Of a stretch of DNA of 64,000 nucleotides, positions 35,901 to 45,703 are shown in pieces (positions within the stretch are counted from its first letter, which is position 1; every line of letters begins with the position of its first letter). The stretch comes from Agrostemma githago. Lineage: Eukaryota; Streptophyta; Magnoliopsida; Caryophyllales; Caryophyllaceae. Location of the stretch: positions 59,088,166-59,152,165 of the forward strand of contig OY288249.1 in the NCBI GenBank assembly GCA_958450325.1, read 5' to 3'. The notes beneath the pieces are model-generated. The model saw nothing but the letters and a program-made list of their open reading frames with translations. It was not told the origin of the DNA and did no database searches. Made by a program: the position numbers and the translations under genes.

Positions 35901-37410
35901 GCCACCGTACATAAAAAAGCTTGGCAACCTTTTCTCTGCAAACGAATGGCTTTCATAGCAGAAATGATCTTGATACCCTTCTGGCGTCGACCACCACGAT
36001 AAGTAATATGAGAACCACTAGGAGTCTTCAGAAAAATCTTCTGGTCTCGGCACTGAAATCTTGCATCATAGAGGGATAACCAATCCATGCCCAAAATAAC
36101 ATCGAACTCTGCCAGAGGAAACTCGAGAAGAGTTGAAGGAAGGATAATACCGGAAAAAAGAATAGGAACAGCTTGATATGCTTTAGAACAAGCAACGATT
36201 TCACCAGAAGGAAGAGTGATAGAAATAGGCTCGGCTTGGGAAGGAATAAGAGATAATTTCGAAGCAAAGCTGGAGGAGATAGCAGATATGGAGGCACCAG
36301 TATCAAATAATATAAAGGCACTAACACCAGAGATCGTAAACATACCCGTAACTACGTCAGGGTTAGCCTCAGCGTCGGCTCGGCTCATCAAGAATATGCG
36401 CCCCTTTCGAGCAGGTGTGGTGACAGCATCGCTGGTTGCAGCCTTCTTCGGACATCTGGTCGAAATATGTCCCGGTTCTCCGCAGGTGAAACAGACGATG
36501 GGAGAGCCGTCACAGTTCTTGCCCGGGTGGAAATCCTTCTTGCATTTGAAGCAGGCAGTGCTCTTCTTGTCTTGAAATCGGGAGTTAGAGTTGTTCCTTT
36601 TTCCTGTAAAACATATGATGTGATTCTGAACAAGATAAGAAGAAAGAAAACAAAGGAATATTTCAGACCTCCAGAAGAATGAAATTTCTTCGATGAAGAA
36701 GAGGTGTTGCCAGAAGATTGGAATGGTCGCTTGTAACCAGCAGCAGTGGTCTCCATTTTCTTGACTTCCTTCAGTGAGGACTCGGTAAACAACGCGGCAT
36801 TGTAGATATCTTGTACAGTCTCCAAATCCCTGGGAATATTGTGTGCAATGTCTGCTCTGAGCCCCTCTCTGAAATAAAAGGCTCGATTGTCCTCAGTTTG
36901 TAGCAGGCCTTCAGCATAATGCGCCAGGAAATGGAATTGTTGCGAGTACTCAGCCACGGTCATGTTGTTTCCTTGGACAAGATTGCTGAACTCCCTCATT
37001 CTTTGCTTCTTTAGCTCCTTGGGATAGAACCTACGCTCCAACAGGATCTTGAATTGAGCCCAACCAAAACCCGGAGTCTGCAAGGTAGTTGGGCCAACTA
37101 GGCTCCACCATCGATCGGCTTCATCAGACAAGTAAAGCACGGCCAGGCCCACCTTCTGGTCCTCGGGAGCAGAATAAATCCCGAATTGCCTCTCCATCAA
37201 CCGGAACCAACGATTCATGACTTCAGGATCTACAGAGCCGTCGTAAAATTCTAACTTGCTCTTGGCCATTCCTTCAGCTGCGTGCGAGAAGCTAAAGGGT
37301 CGCTGGTTGTTTGCGTTCCTGTTGGTCAATTCCTGGAGTGTTTGCACCATCGCATTTAGGTTGTCGACAAACGCAGCATTGATGTCATTCTGGTTCGTTC
37401 GGCCGTTCAT
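32972..37410 (-). CDS. gag-pol: Tekay gag-pol, joined by a 65-nt intron
   Basis: Exon 1 (36669-37410) encodes gag from a probable ATG at 37408-37410, with capsid motifs FYDGSVDPEVMNRWF and RFYPKELKKQRMREF. Removing the 65-nt GT-AG segment 36604-36668 brings the frame into CFKCKK and the zinc knuckle CFTCGEPGHISTRC, and straight on into pol. Pol (32972-36391) has no internal stop: protease LFDTGAS, RT with LCIDYCDLNKV and FIDDILIYS, RNase H YCDASKHGLG, integrase HHCC and D-D-E region (AMDFVMALP, VSDRDPRF, DGQSERTIQ), and a C-terminal chromodomain ending WETEAAMQAKHPHLF. The proteins copy and insert the element. Unspliced RNA gives a gag without its zinc knuckle that stops at 36388. The RT motif has cysteine where arginine is usual (DYCDLNK). 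Confidence 0.85.
36604..36668 (-). other. Putative 65-nt intron between gag and pol
   Basis: On the minus strand it starts gtctgaaata and ends tatgttttacag, with a strongly T-rich body. Its length is not a multiple of three. Splicing restores the gag zinc-knuckle frame and fuses it to pol. Confidence 0.7.
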
Positions 37411-37587
37411 CTTCAACCACAAAAGAAACACATAATCAATGCTAATCATTGAGTTCAGGAACATATAAACTAAACAAGTAAGTCCTTATTTTGGTTTCTA
37501 CCCATCTCTCACTAATATCTTATTTAATGTTTAACCAATTTACTGATATTTTTCCTAAAATCATGTGTGAGCGTCGGGAGCAACGAT

Positions 37588-37600
37588 GCTCTGATACCAA
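37588..37600 (-). promoter_or_regulatory. Primer binding site of the Tekay element
   Basis: gctctgataccaa inverted is TTGGTATCAGAGC, complementary to the initiator methionine tRNA, next to the 5' LTR. Confidence 0.9.
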
Positions 37601-37601
37601 C

Positions 37602-40409
37602 TGTAATCCCCTATAAATTCTAATGCGAAACAATGGCGGAATCACTGTTTAGTTGGGATTAACACACTGATAACTAAATTTTAATAATAAAAAGGTAAGT
37701 CAGTACAACTGCCACTTTTTATAAAAAGGGCAAAAATTAAATTCCTCAAAAATGTTTAGCATACAAACCATAATAAAAAAAATAAATTCAACGGCGCAAG
37801 ATTAAATGCCGCTCGCTAGCTCACACAACCCGAACAGATAATACCTGCCATGTTATAAACATAACAGCCACAATTCAGTGGGGAGTAACGACGACGTTCT
37901 CCCAGCCATATTACATGATATTAATGCACAGTTACTACTATATCAAAATAGTTGAAAAATGGAAAATATTTAAAATGATACGGTAAAATAATTCGAAATG
38001 ATTGTCAACCTGCAAATCCATGTCAATCAATAAAAATAACGGCGCTATGGAAGTCAATCAGTGTAACGGAATAGACTTTCACTAGGATCATACTAAACTA
38101 GGTTCGAGAATTTAGTCAAAACAAATTAGACTTCAGTCTCTAACTAGGCAACTCAACTATAACAGGACTGCGTGCAGCGAGGTCCTGGCTTAAGTAATGT
38201 ACACCCCTCCTGGACACCAACCGTAATCCAGTTCAACCCGACGGCGACTTACACGATGCGATATCTAAGTTTAAGGTCAAAATATACACACTCCTGAACA
38301 CAAACCATGCTCAGTTCAACGACCAATGTGTCTCTAACTAGACACACCAGCTTTATAGTTGATGGCAAAACGTATACCCTAGACTGTATTACTCTACCCG
38401 TACACTTATCCTTATTCCATAACTCCAAAACAAAGCCGTTGACAAAACGTTCTAAAAAGAAAACTTTCTAATATAGGAAACTTTCTGATTTAGGAAACTT
38501 TCTATTTTTAGGAAATTTTCTATTTTAGGAAATTTTCTTGGAATAACAATACGATGAAAATAGCGTTATAGAAAAATATCGAGAATAGTAATTTACTCTA
38601 ACTATAAAGTAAATATTATTAATTTCGCAAACTACTACTTTCGGCCTTAACAATTTTTAAGTTCTAAATCGAGTATAAATTGTTTATAAGAAATATCGAA
38701 ATATTTCACAAACGTATTATTATTATTATTATGAATTAGGGTGTTTCGAAAATATATAAAACTAAAATTCCCTATTTATTATTAGTTTCGACGGAACGAG
38801 TATAAAATAATGTTTTACGACAATCATCTTTATAAAAGTAATTTATTTAACCTTCTTTATTTTATTAAACATTTAAATTATTTTTGAATAACATAAAGGG
38901 TGACTTAAGATGAAACGGTTAAATTTTTAGAAGGTTCGAAATTGCTGGAAAATTAAATAAGTTGCTGTAAAATCGTGTTTTAACGATTATTCACGATTTC
39001 GCTTAAAAATTGATTCTATCATTTAAAAGCTTCGAAAAATAGTGTAAAAATTACGATAAATAATTAAAACTAATATTTAGACAATCTGTCCAGAAAATAA
39101 TTTTTTTCAAAATCTGAAAACTCGTTTTTAAAGGCTTTTACGGAAAACGCGTTAATAAACGTTAACGATTAAAAATAAAAGCTAAATTCAAAACGATTTG
39201 TGCACGGTTGTTAAAAATCATAACTTATCAAAGAAATAAAAATTTTCCAGAAAATTTTCAGTTTTAAAAAAAAAAAAATAATCCAGAATTAAAAAAAAAT
39301 AGGAAAAACCGTCTTTTAATCATCGGTTTCGTTTTAAAAGGTTAAACAACTATTTATCGCTCTTTTTATTTTATTAAATCTCGAATGTCACAAAAATAAT
39401 TATTTTGTTAGAAAATATCAGAAACTTTATTTTGAATCGAGAATAAAAAATAAAAATCAAAAATTAAAAGGAATATTCGGTTTTAACGATAAACGGTGTT
39501 TTAGGACTATTTATTTTTTTTCACCCACTTATAAAATTCGAAAAATTACGAAAATTTACAGAAAATTAAATTTGGTCAGAATGTACGTACACAAAAAATT
39601 TCAGATTTAAATACGTAATTTAGGCATTTGAACATTAAATCGGTTTTAAATCGATTTTGTACGAAATCGGTTAAAAATCCATTAAACGACTCAAAAACTC
39701 GAAATCTGTAAAATTTATTTTTTTGGCAGGAACTTTAAAATTATATTAGTGTATCGGCCAAATATTATGATTTAATAACTATTATAACGATTTATTCGCT
39801 AATCTCGTAAAAACGAACATAACAACGAAATAATTGAAAATTAACGATTCTAAAACTTTTAAATAAAAACAATTAATGACATACTATAATAGCCAAACAA
39901 AACTTAAATTCTATACATGTAACTACGACAAAATATCAAGCAATACCGAGATCGTCGTGTTACCTTAATCAAGATCTGAGTCAATAATGTACTCGTCTTC
40001 CTCGGGGTTGTCTCGAAAACCTATAATAAAAAAATATGTATAAAAAGGTACAAGACCTTTATTAGCGTCGTAAATCGAGAAGTAGGAAGGAGGAATAGGG
40101 GTTTCGATGATTACCCTTGAACTAAGATGAACACGGAATGAAGAGAATGATCGAAAACGGGAAAAAAATGAAGAACAGTGCACTATTGTTGTTTACGTTC
40201 TTTTTTTTTTTTTGAGAAGAGAATAAGAGAACGTACATTGGATATGGGATATGGTTGGAGTTTAAAAGGGGTTGGGTAACTTGTAATAAGATAAAGATGG
40301 AAATAGAGGAGTCGGTTTTGACTCTCAACCGACTACGAAAATATCTCAGTCTGCTGAGGGAAACGGTCGGGTCTGCTACAATCTGAGCCCGATTCGCGAT
40401 AAAAAATAA

Positions 40410-40453
<44 letters not shown>

Positions 40454-40733
40454 GGAAAACATATGAGAACGTGTTTATGAGAAAGAAGTATTAAAATCAC
40501 GTTTCGAAAATAATTATATACGAAATCGCGTAGAAAAATATTAAATAGCAATTTCTCGAGATTAATTAAAATTCTCGCGAACAAGGAAATTAAAATTGGT
40601 TTTTGAACGAAAATTTATTAAAGTGTTATACGAAGATCGAAATTAAGCTGGATGAAAAATAACGAGACTCGATAAGAGTCGATTTAATCGCAACGGGACG
40701 AATATCAAAGTTGTAAATTTTACGGGTGTTACA
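37602..40733 (-). repeat. 5' LTR of the Tekay element
   Basis: It is nearly identical to 29757-32901, starting TGTAATCCCC and ending GGGTGTTACA in plus orientation, with the shorter AAT run. Confidence 0.92.
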
Positions 40734-40734
40734 C

Positions 40735-41041
40735 CGTAACACCCCGGCCCAATCCTAGGACCGGAAATGTTAACTGCGGTAGCCCGCCAGGCTTTGTACT
40801 GGTCCCACAGACCAACACGAGTCCTTTCCAGCACATTTTATCCTCACTCATGCGCATCCCGGAAACCTTCCCAGGAGGTCACCCATCTTAAGATTGCTCC
40901 CAGTCAAGCACGCTTAACTGCAGAGTTCTTATCATGGGCAAACCAGAAAAGAAAGTGCACTTTGTTGATATGAGTAGTACTTCAAATCCCTTTAAACAAA
41001 GCTCATAAATAGGACATCTTCAATCAATGTGGGGTGTTTCA
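40735..41041 (-). repeat. Cassandra LTR, left
   Basis: It starts (C)GTAACACCCC and ends GGGTGTTTCA in plus orientation. The 5S-like part lies at about 40858-40950 on the minus strand. Confidence 0.9.
40858..40950 (-). other. 5S rRNA-derived segment with pol III control words
   Basis: On the minus strand it holds the internal promoter words of 5S genes (agttaagcgtgctt for box A, gatgggtgacctcctggg for box C). The second copy is at about 41282-41374. It is part of the LTR, not a free 5S gene, because the outer 5S stem is missing. Confidence 0.85.
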
Positions 41042-41158
41042 ATCACTCCCACTTGAAGAACGCAACGTCCTCGTTGCGCCTGGCAGCATAACCGCTGACC
41101 CAGAATCCACCCCCGCTAGGTGCCAAATGCACGGTCGCAGGGTTGCTCTGATACCATT

Positions 41159-41465
41159 TGTAACACCCCGGCCCAATCCTAGGACCGGAAATGTTAACTG
41201 CGGTAGCCCGCCAGGCTTTGTACTGGTCCCACAGACCAACACGAGTCCTTTCCAGCACATTTTATCCTCACTCATGCGCATCCCGGAAACCTTCCCAGGA
41301 GGTCACCCATCTTAAGATTGCTCCCAGTCAAGCACGCTTAACTGCAGAGTTCTTATCATGGGCAAACCAGAAAAGAAAGTGCACTTTGTTGATATGAGTA
41401 GTACTTCAAATCCCTTTAAGCAAAGCTCATAAATAGGACATCTTCAATCAATGTGGGGTGTTTCA
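41159..41465 (-). repeat. Cassandra LTR, right
   Basis: It starts TGTAACACCCC and ends GGGTGTTTCA, followed by GGTGG, the right copy of the shared target duplication. Confidence 0.9.
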
Positions 41466-41929
41466 GGTGGGCCTTACCTTGACAAATAAGGCGGACTGGA
41501 ATAGGGAGGAAACCTGTGATGTAAGATCGACAGAGTTTCGACGCTAAAGACCTTCGACGACTTATGACAAGACCCGACACTACTAAATACGAGAAGTCCT
41601 AAGAAGAGGAAAGTTTTGAAAATGAAGTTTTTTTAGAAGATCCGAGAAAATCGGTGGATGGCCCTATTTTTTCGAAAACGGCGAAATGCCATCGGGCCGC
41701 AATTTTGAAGGTTTGAAAATATTTCAAACTTTGAAATGGGTAGCATACCGGCTAGAAATAGACTATTTTGAGTAAAATCATAAGTTCTAAATTCGGCAGC
41801 TTTTCGGGTTTTGAAATTGGATGTATTTTTGAAAAATGACAGTTTTTGAAAACGAATTTAGAAACCAAGTAGCACATAGTCACGCAAGCATTATAACGAC
41901 ACCATGTATGCTTTACACTAAGTCTCGGT
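41466..41929 (-). other. Leader of the large Tat element, middle part
   Basis: It matches inverted leader sequence of the non-autonomous relative (about 3000-3340). The last eight bases (41922-41929, gtctcggt) are the hAT target duplication. Confidence 0.75.
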
Positions 41930-44900
41930 CTAGGTTGCACAGACGCGGACACGGACACGGAGACGTATCGGACACGGGACACGGTGCTCGTAAATTTGGA
42001 GGACACGGACACGGCAAAAAAAAAACAATATATATGTTAAATTAAAGAGAATGTTAAGCTCTTTATAACAAAGATCCAAATTTTGGGCACTTATAAGCCC
42101 ACAAAGTCGTAAATAACGAAATAAGTCTTGTAACCCAAATGAGTCTTACAACTTGGTTCAAACATAAGTCTTACAAATAAAAGTCCAAATGATTAAAAAT
42201 CTTACAAAAACAACCAACAAATGTAAAGAGTTCAACATAATCAATCGTCACCTAAAAAACTACCATCAAAGTCACTAATATCACGACTTTCATCATCACC
42301 AAAGACCACCATTTCTATGTCGGGCTCATCAAGGGAGAGGTTCGCCACTTCAAGATTACCAATCTCATCAAGATTATCATAATCATCTCCACCAACATCC
42401 CACAACTTGGTTCTCCCCACAATGTATTCTTCACTATTTCTAGAAATCAAGCGTAAATTATTGTGAATCCTTACCAAGTCTTCCGCTCGTTTCGGAGTAA
42501 GCTTGTTTCTAGAACAAGAGTGAATAAACTTATAAATGCTCCAATTTCTTTCACTAGAAGAGGAAGAAGATGGTTGACATAATAACTTGAATGCCAAACC
42601 TTGAAGAGTAGGAGCAAGATAACCATAAGTAGCCCACCAATGCTTTGGTTCCATTAGAGACATGTCATTAACACATTCTAAATCTTTAAACATATCATGT
42701 TCTCTTCTTGAAAAGATGGCATACTCGGTGTTAGCTTTTCTTCTATCTTCCGCACATGGAAAAAATCTCCTAAAACAAGACAATCTTGAGTTGGAGACTT
42801 CATTATCAACATGTGGAGCAATTCGACCGGGGATCTCTTCAAGCCACTTCGGAGAATAAAACCTTGGTACAAAATGAAAAAAAACATATATTATGAACTC
42901 ATTTACTATATAAAAAAACAAAGATTTACTACATTTTAATTTAGTAATAGTTACCTTGGTACTAAAGAATGTGCCAAACTATGAAGAGGAGTGCTAGTTT
43001 TACTCCACCGACTTGTAAGGATGCTTTCCACCACTTTGAAAAAGCGGACTCTTCACTTAAATCCTTATGCTCATGCTTATATATAGAATCTTTCACCTTG
43101 AATGTCATAAGCTCCCACCTCTCATATACCAAATGAAGCGAAGATCTATCCGTATCACAATCTCTAATCATATTGTAGATGGGACGAGTGAACTCAAGAA
43201 TATATTCTACTTTCTCCCACCAATCATCATCTAAAACCTTTTCCTTCACATAAGTAGCCCGACCACGATTATCATCCCGATATGAAGTCCACGCCTCACT
43301 TATCACCATTGTTTGCAAAGTGTTCTTGAGAAGTTTCATTCTCTTCAACATGACAACAATAGAAGCAAATCTTGTCTCGGCAATGGAAAGCAATTTCAAA
43401 GGAGAAAACTTATTGTAAATTGCTAACCACATAGAATGATTCATTATGTAGTTCTTTATCATTAAAGCATCTCCATGAACTTCCGTTATCCAATGACACT
43501 CAAGATAAGTTTCTTCATTGTTAGCAGTGTTCTTAGCCGCACAAATGTTTTTCAAAGCAAGATTAAGAGTATGAACAACACAAGGTGTCCAATAGATATG
43601 TGGATATCTTCCCTCAATTAGCTCCCCTACACCTTTACAATTACTAGCATTATCCGTTAACACTTGCACAACATTTTGATCACCAACTTCATCTATCACC
43701 TCACTTAGCAAAGAGGCAATAAACTCCTTACCCTTCACCTCACCCGAGCAATCCACCGCTTTCATGAACATAGGACCACTTTCACATGCAACCATGACAT
43801 TAATCAAAGGTCTCCTTTGTGAGTCACTCCAACCATCGCTCACTACACTAACTCCCTTCTCTTTCCAAGTGTTCTTAATTGGCTCTAACAATCTTTCAAC
43901 ATTTTTCCTTTTCTTGTTGAAGCAAGGTTGTTCTCAACTTATTATATCCCGGGGGAACATAACCCGGAATTGTACTAGAAGCGGCTAAAGAGTAAGACCT
44001 CACATAATAAGGATTTTTCGCAAGATTAAAAGGCAATCCTCCGGTGTAAAACATTCTTGCTATTTCCGCATCCAAATGATTACGATTTTGTATATTAAAT
44101 GACATGGCTATGGTATTGGACTTTCTTTTCTTACCACTTGGCAAAGGTGGGTTCCTAGAGCTAGCCTCGGAGGAAGAAGAGAATTCATTTGGAAAAAGAG
44201 GAATTTTGGGTTTTAAGGATGCTCTCCTCGCTTCGGCCGCTTCCTCCATTTTTTTCAATCTCAAAAAATCATCACGTCCTATCTTTTCGCAAACAGTAAC
44301 TCCTTTCCCCGTAGTGGACAACAAATGAGCTTTCACTCTAGTATAAGTGCCCTTCTTTATCAGTTTACAAAAGTGACATTTCCATTCCAAATTACCCCCA
44401 CCTTCCGATATTTTCGCCAATTTATCGACAAACTTCCACAAAGGAGTATCATCTATTGAATCACTTTGAACACTAGCACTAGAATCCATAACTTTCACCT
44501 AGAATATTTTCACAATAAGACATGTTAAGCCAATATTTAGGTAAAAATTGTGAACCCAACTCAGTACATCAATAATTGTGAACCCAACTCAGTACATCAC
44601 AAATCATATACAATAATCACAAATTCCTAATTTCCTATACTATGTTAAAATACAATCAGATTGTGAACTCAAATCATATATAATCAGACATAGTACATTT
44701 ACATCACAATAATTGTGAACTCAAATCATATACAATCAGAAATGGAATTATTAATGTTATTGAATTAGTGATGATGTCTAACAAATCATATAATGTCGAT
44801 TAAATCATATACAATCAGAAATATTATCAAATCATATACAATCAGAAATCAAACCCTAGAAATTGAATTAGTGATGATGTCTAACAAATAATGTCGATTA

Positions 44901-45381
44901 AAGACTAGACTATCAAACCTAGAAATCGAAATGAAGAACAAATAAAGAGTTAAAAGACTAATCAAAATGAAGAACAAAAAAAACAAACCCTAACAGTTCA
45001 GCCGTTCAGGTCGACAATGACGGCGTGCGCGGGGTCCAGTGACAGGCGACTGCAGCGACGTCGGGGGTGGTGGTGGCGCCGGAGACAGACGGACGTCAGG
45101 GATGGTGGTAGTGTAGTTGAGAGTTTGAGATTGAAGGCAGTAGGTGTCAAGTGAGATCTGAAATTGAAAAGGAGGGTTTTCCTCAAAAAATTCCCAAAAT
45201 TAGCTTGGACCGTGTCCCAATATCATGGGTCCGTGTCCAGAAAGTTTTCATTTTAAAAAAAAAACCGAGACACGGTTTTCTAAGTGTCCAGAACGTTTTC
45301 CCGCGTGTCCTAGCCGTATCCGTGTCGGACACGCGTGTCGGACACGGGAGGCCTAATTTTGGGCGTGTCCGTGCAACCTAG
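41930..45381 (-). mobile_element. Complete hAT transposon with decayed transposase
   Basis: The ends ctaggttgcac and gtgcaacctag form the terminal inverted repeat. The 8-bp target duplication GTCTCGGT is perfect (41922-41929, 45382-45389), as is normal for hAT. Subterminal regions carry many ggacacgg and cgtgtccg words, likely transposase binding sites. The 3.45-kb interior encodes a minus-strand hAT transposase. A short relative without transposase lies at 12728-14144. Confidence 0.92.
42241..44498 (-). pseudogene. hAT transposase (BED finger, DUF659-type, hAT C-terminal)
   Basis: It starts at an ATG near 44488. The N-terminal part has a BED-type finger (WKCHFC, then the KAHLL region), then a serine/basic stretch, then the transposase core (VVSDGWSD, VLTDNASNCKG, WTPCVVHTLNLALK), and the C-terminal dimerisation region (WWATYGYLAPTLQGLAFKLL, SERNWSIYKFIHS). 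A 92-bp GT-AG intron (42863-42954) joins HSLAHSLVPR to FYSPKWLEE. Two frameshifts, near 43898 in an A run and near 43046 in a T run, break the protein. It would cut and rejoin the element ends. The tail after SERNWS is acidic. Confidence 0.85.
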
Positions 45382-45389
45382 GTCTCGGT

Positions 45390-45682
45390 CAGTCTGAATA
45401 GGGTCTATACCAGTGCGCATAGCCTTTTCGAGAATCGGGACGGACTTTCTAAGTCGAGTTGATCTTAGAACACGTGAAACTCATACGAATTAGCTATGAA
45501 CACCTTTGACATAACCAATTTGGAATATATCACGGTATAGTGGGACGTCGGTCACCAGTATCGGCCCAAGAAAAGATGGGGTTATGCATGAACCGTAAAA
45601 CTAAAACACGTATTGTACTAATTGAACGATTTCTTTTCGAGTCTCACCTTGAGGATCCCGATGGTAAGTCACACATCAGTTT
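45390..45682 (-). other. Leader of the large Tat element, outer part
   Basis: Untranslated sequence between the hAT right target duplication and the primer binding site. It matches inverted leader of the non-autonomous element (about 2600-2880). No gene is supported. Confidence 0.7.
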
Positions 45683-45703
45683 TTCCCAGCGGAGTCGCCA
45701 AAT
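45683..45703 (-). promoter_or_regulatory. Primer binding site of the large Tat element
   Basis: The minus strand reads atttggcgactccgctggg, the same as 2541-2560 in the non-autonomous element. Confidence 0.8.

Larger units (their letters stand above)
29757..40733 (-). mobile_element. Young Tekay-type chromovirus (Ty3/gypsy) with intact pol
   Basis: Nearly identical LTRs of 3145 and 3132 bp bound an 11-kb minus-strand element. The initiator-Met PBS is at its right side (37588-37600) and the polypurine tract at its left side (32902-32915). Gag and pol are present, with a C-terminal chromodomain in pol. The LTRs differ mainly in an AAT microsatellite and very few bases, so this is one of the youngest insertions in the window. 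There is no direct target duplication of its own; see the finding on the Tekay-Cassandra junction. Confidence 0.93.
40735..41465 (-). mobile_element. Cassandra TRIM with 5S rRNA segment in its LTRs
   Basis: Two 307-bp LTRs (40735-41041 and 41159-41465) flank a 117-bp interior that holds only a primer binding site (41145-41156, initiator Met tRNA) and a polypurine tract (41042-41056). Each LTR carries, on the minus strand, a segment matching plant 5S rRNA: the words gttaagcgtgctt and gatgggtgacctcctggga. That is the diagnostic feature of Cassandra. The two LTRs differ at only one or two bases. The leftmost base is C where the other copy has T, and one extra base separates it from the Tekay element. 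Confidence 0.93.

Noticed and set aside
40858..40950. 5S rRNA gene
   Set aside because: Only part of the 5S sequence is present, and it occurs twice inside the LTR pair of a Cassandra element.
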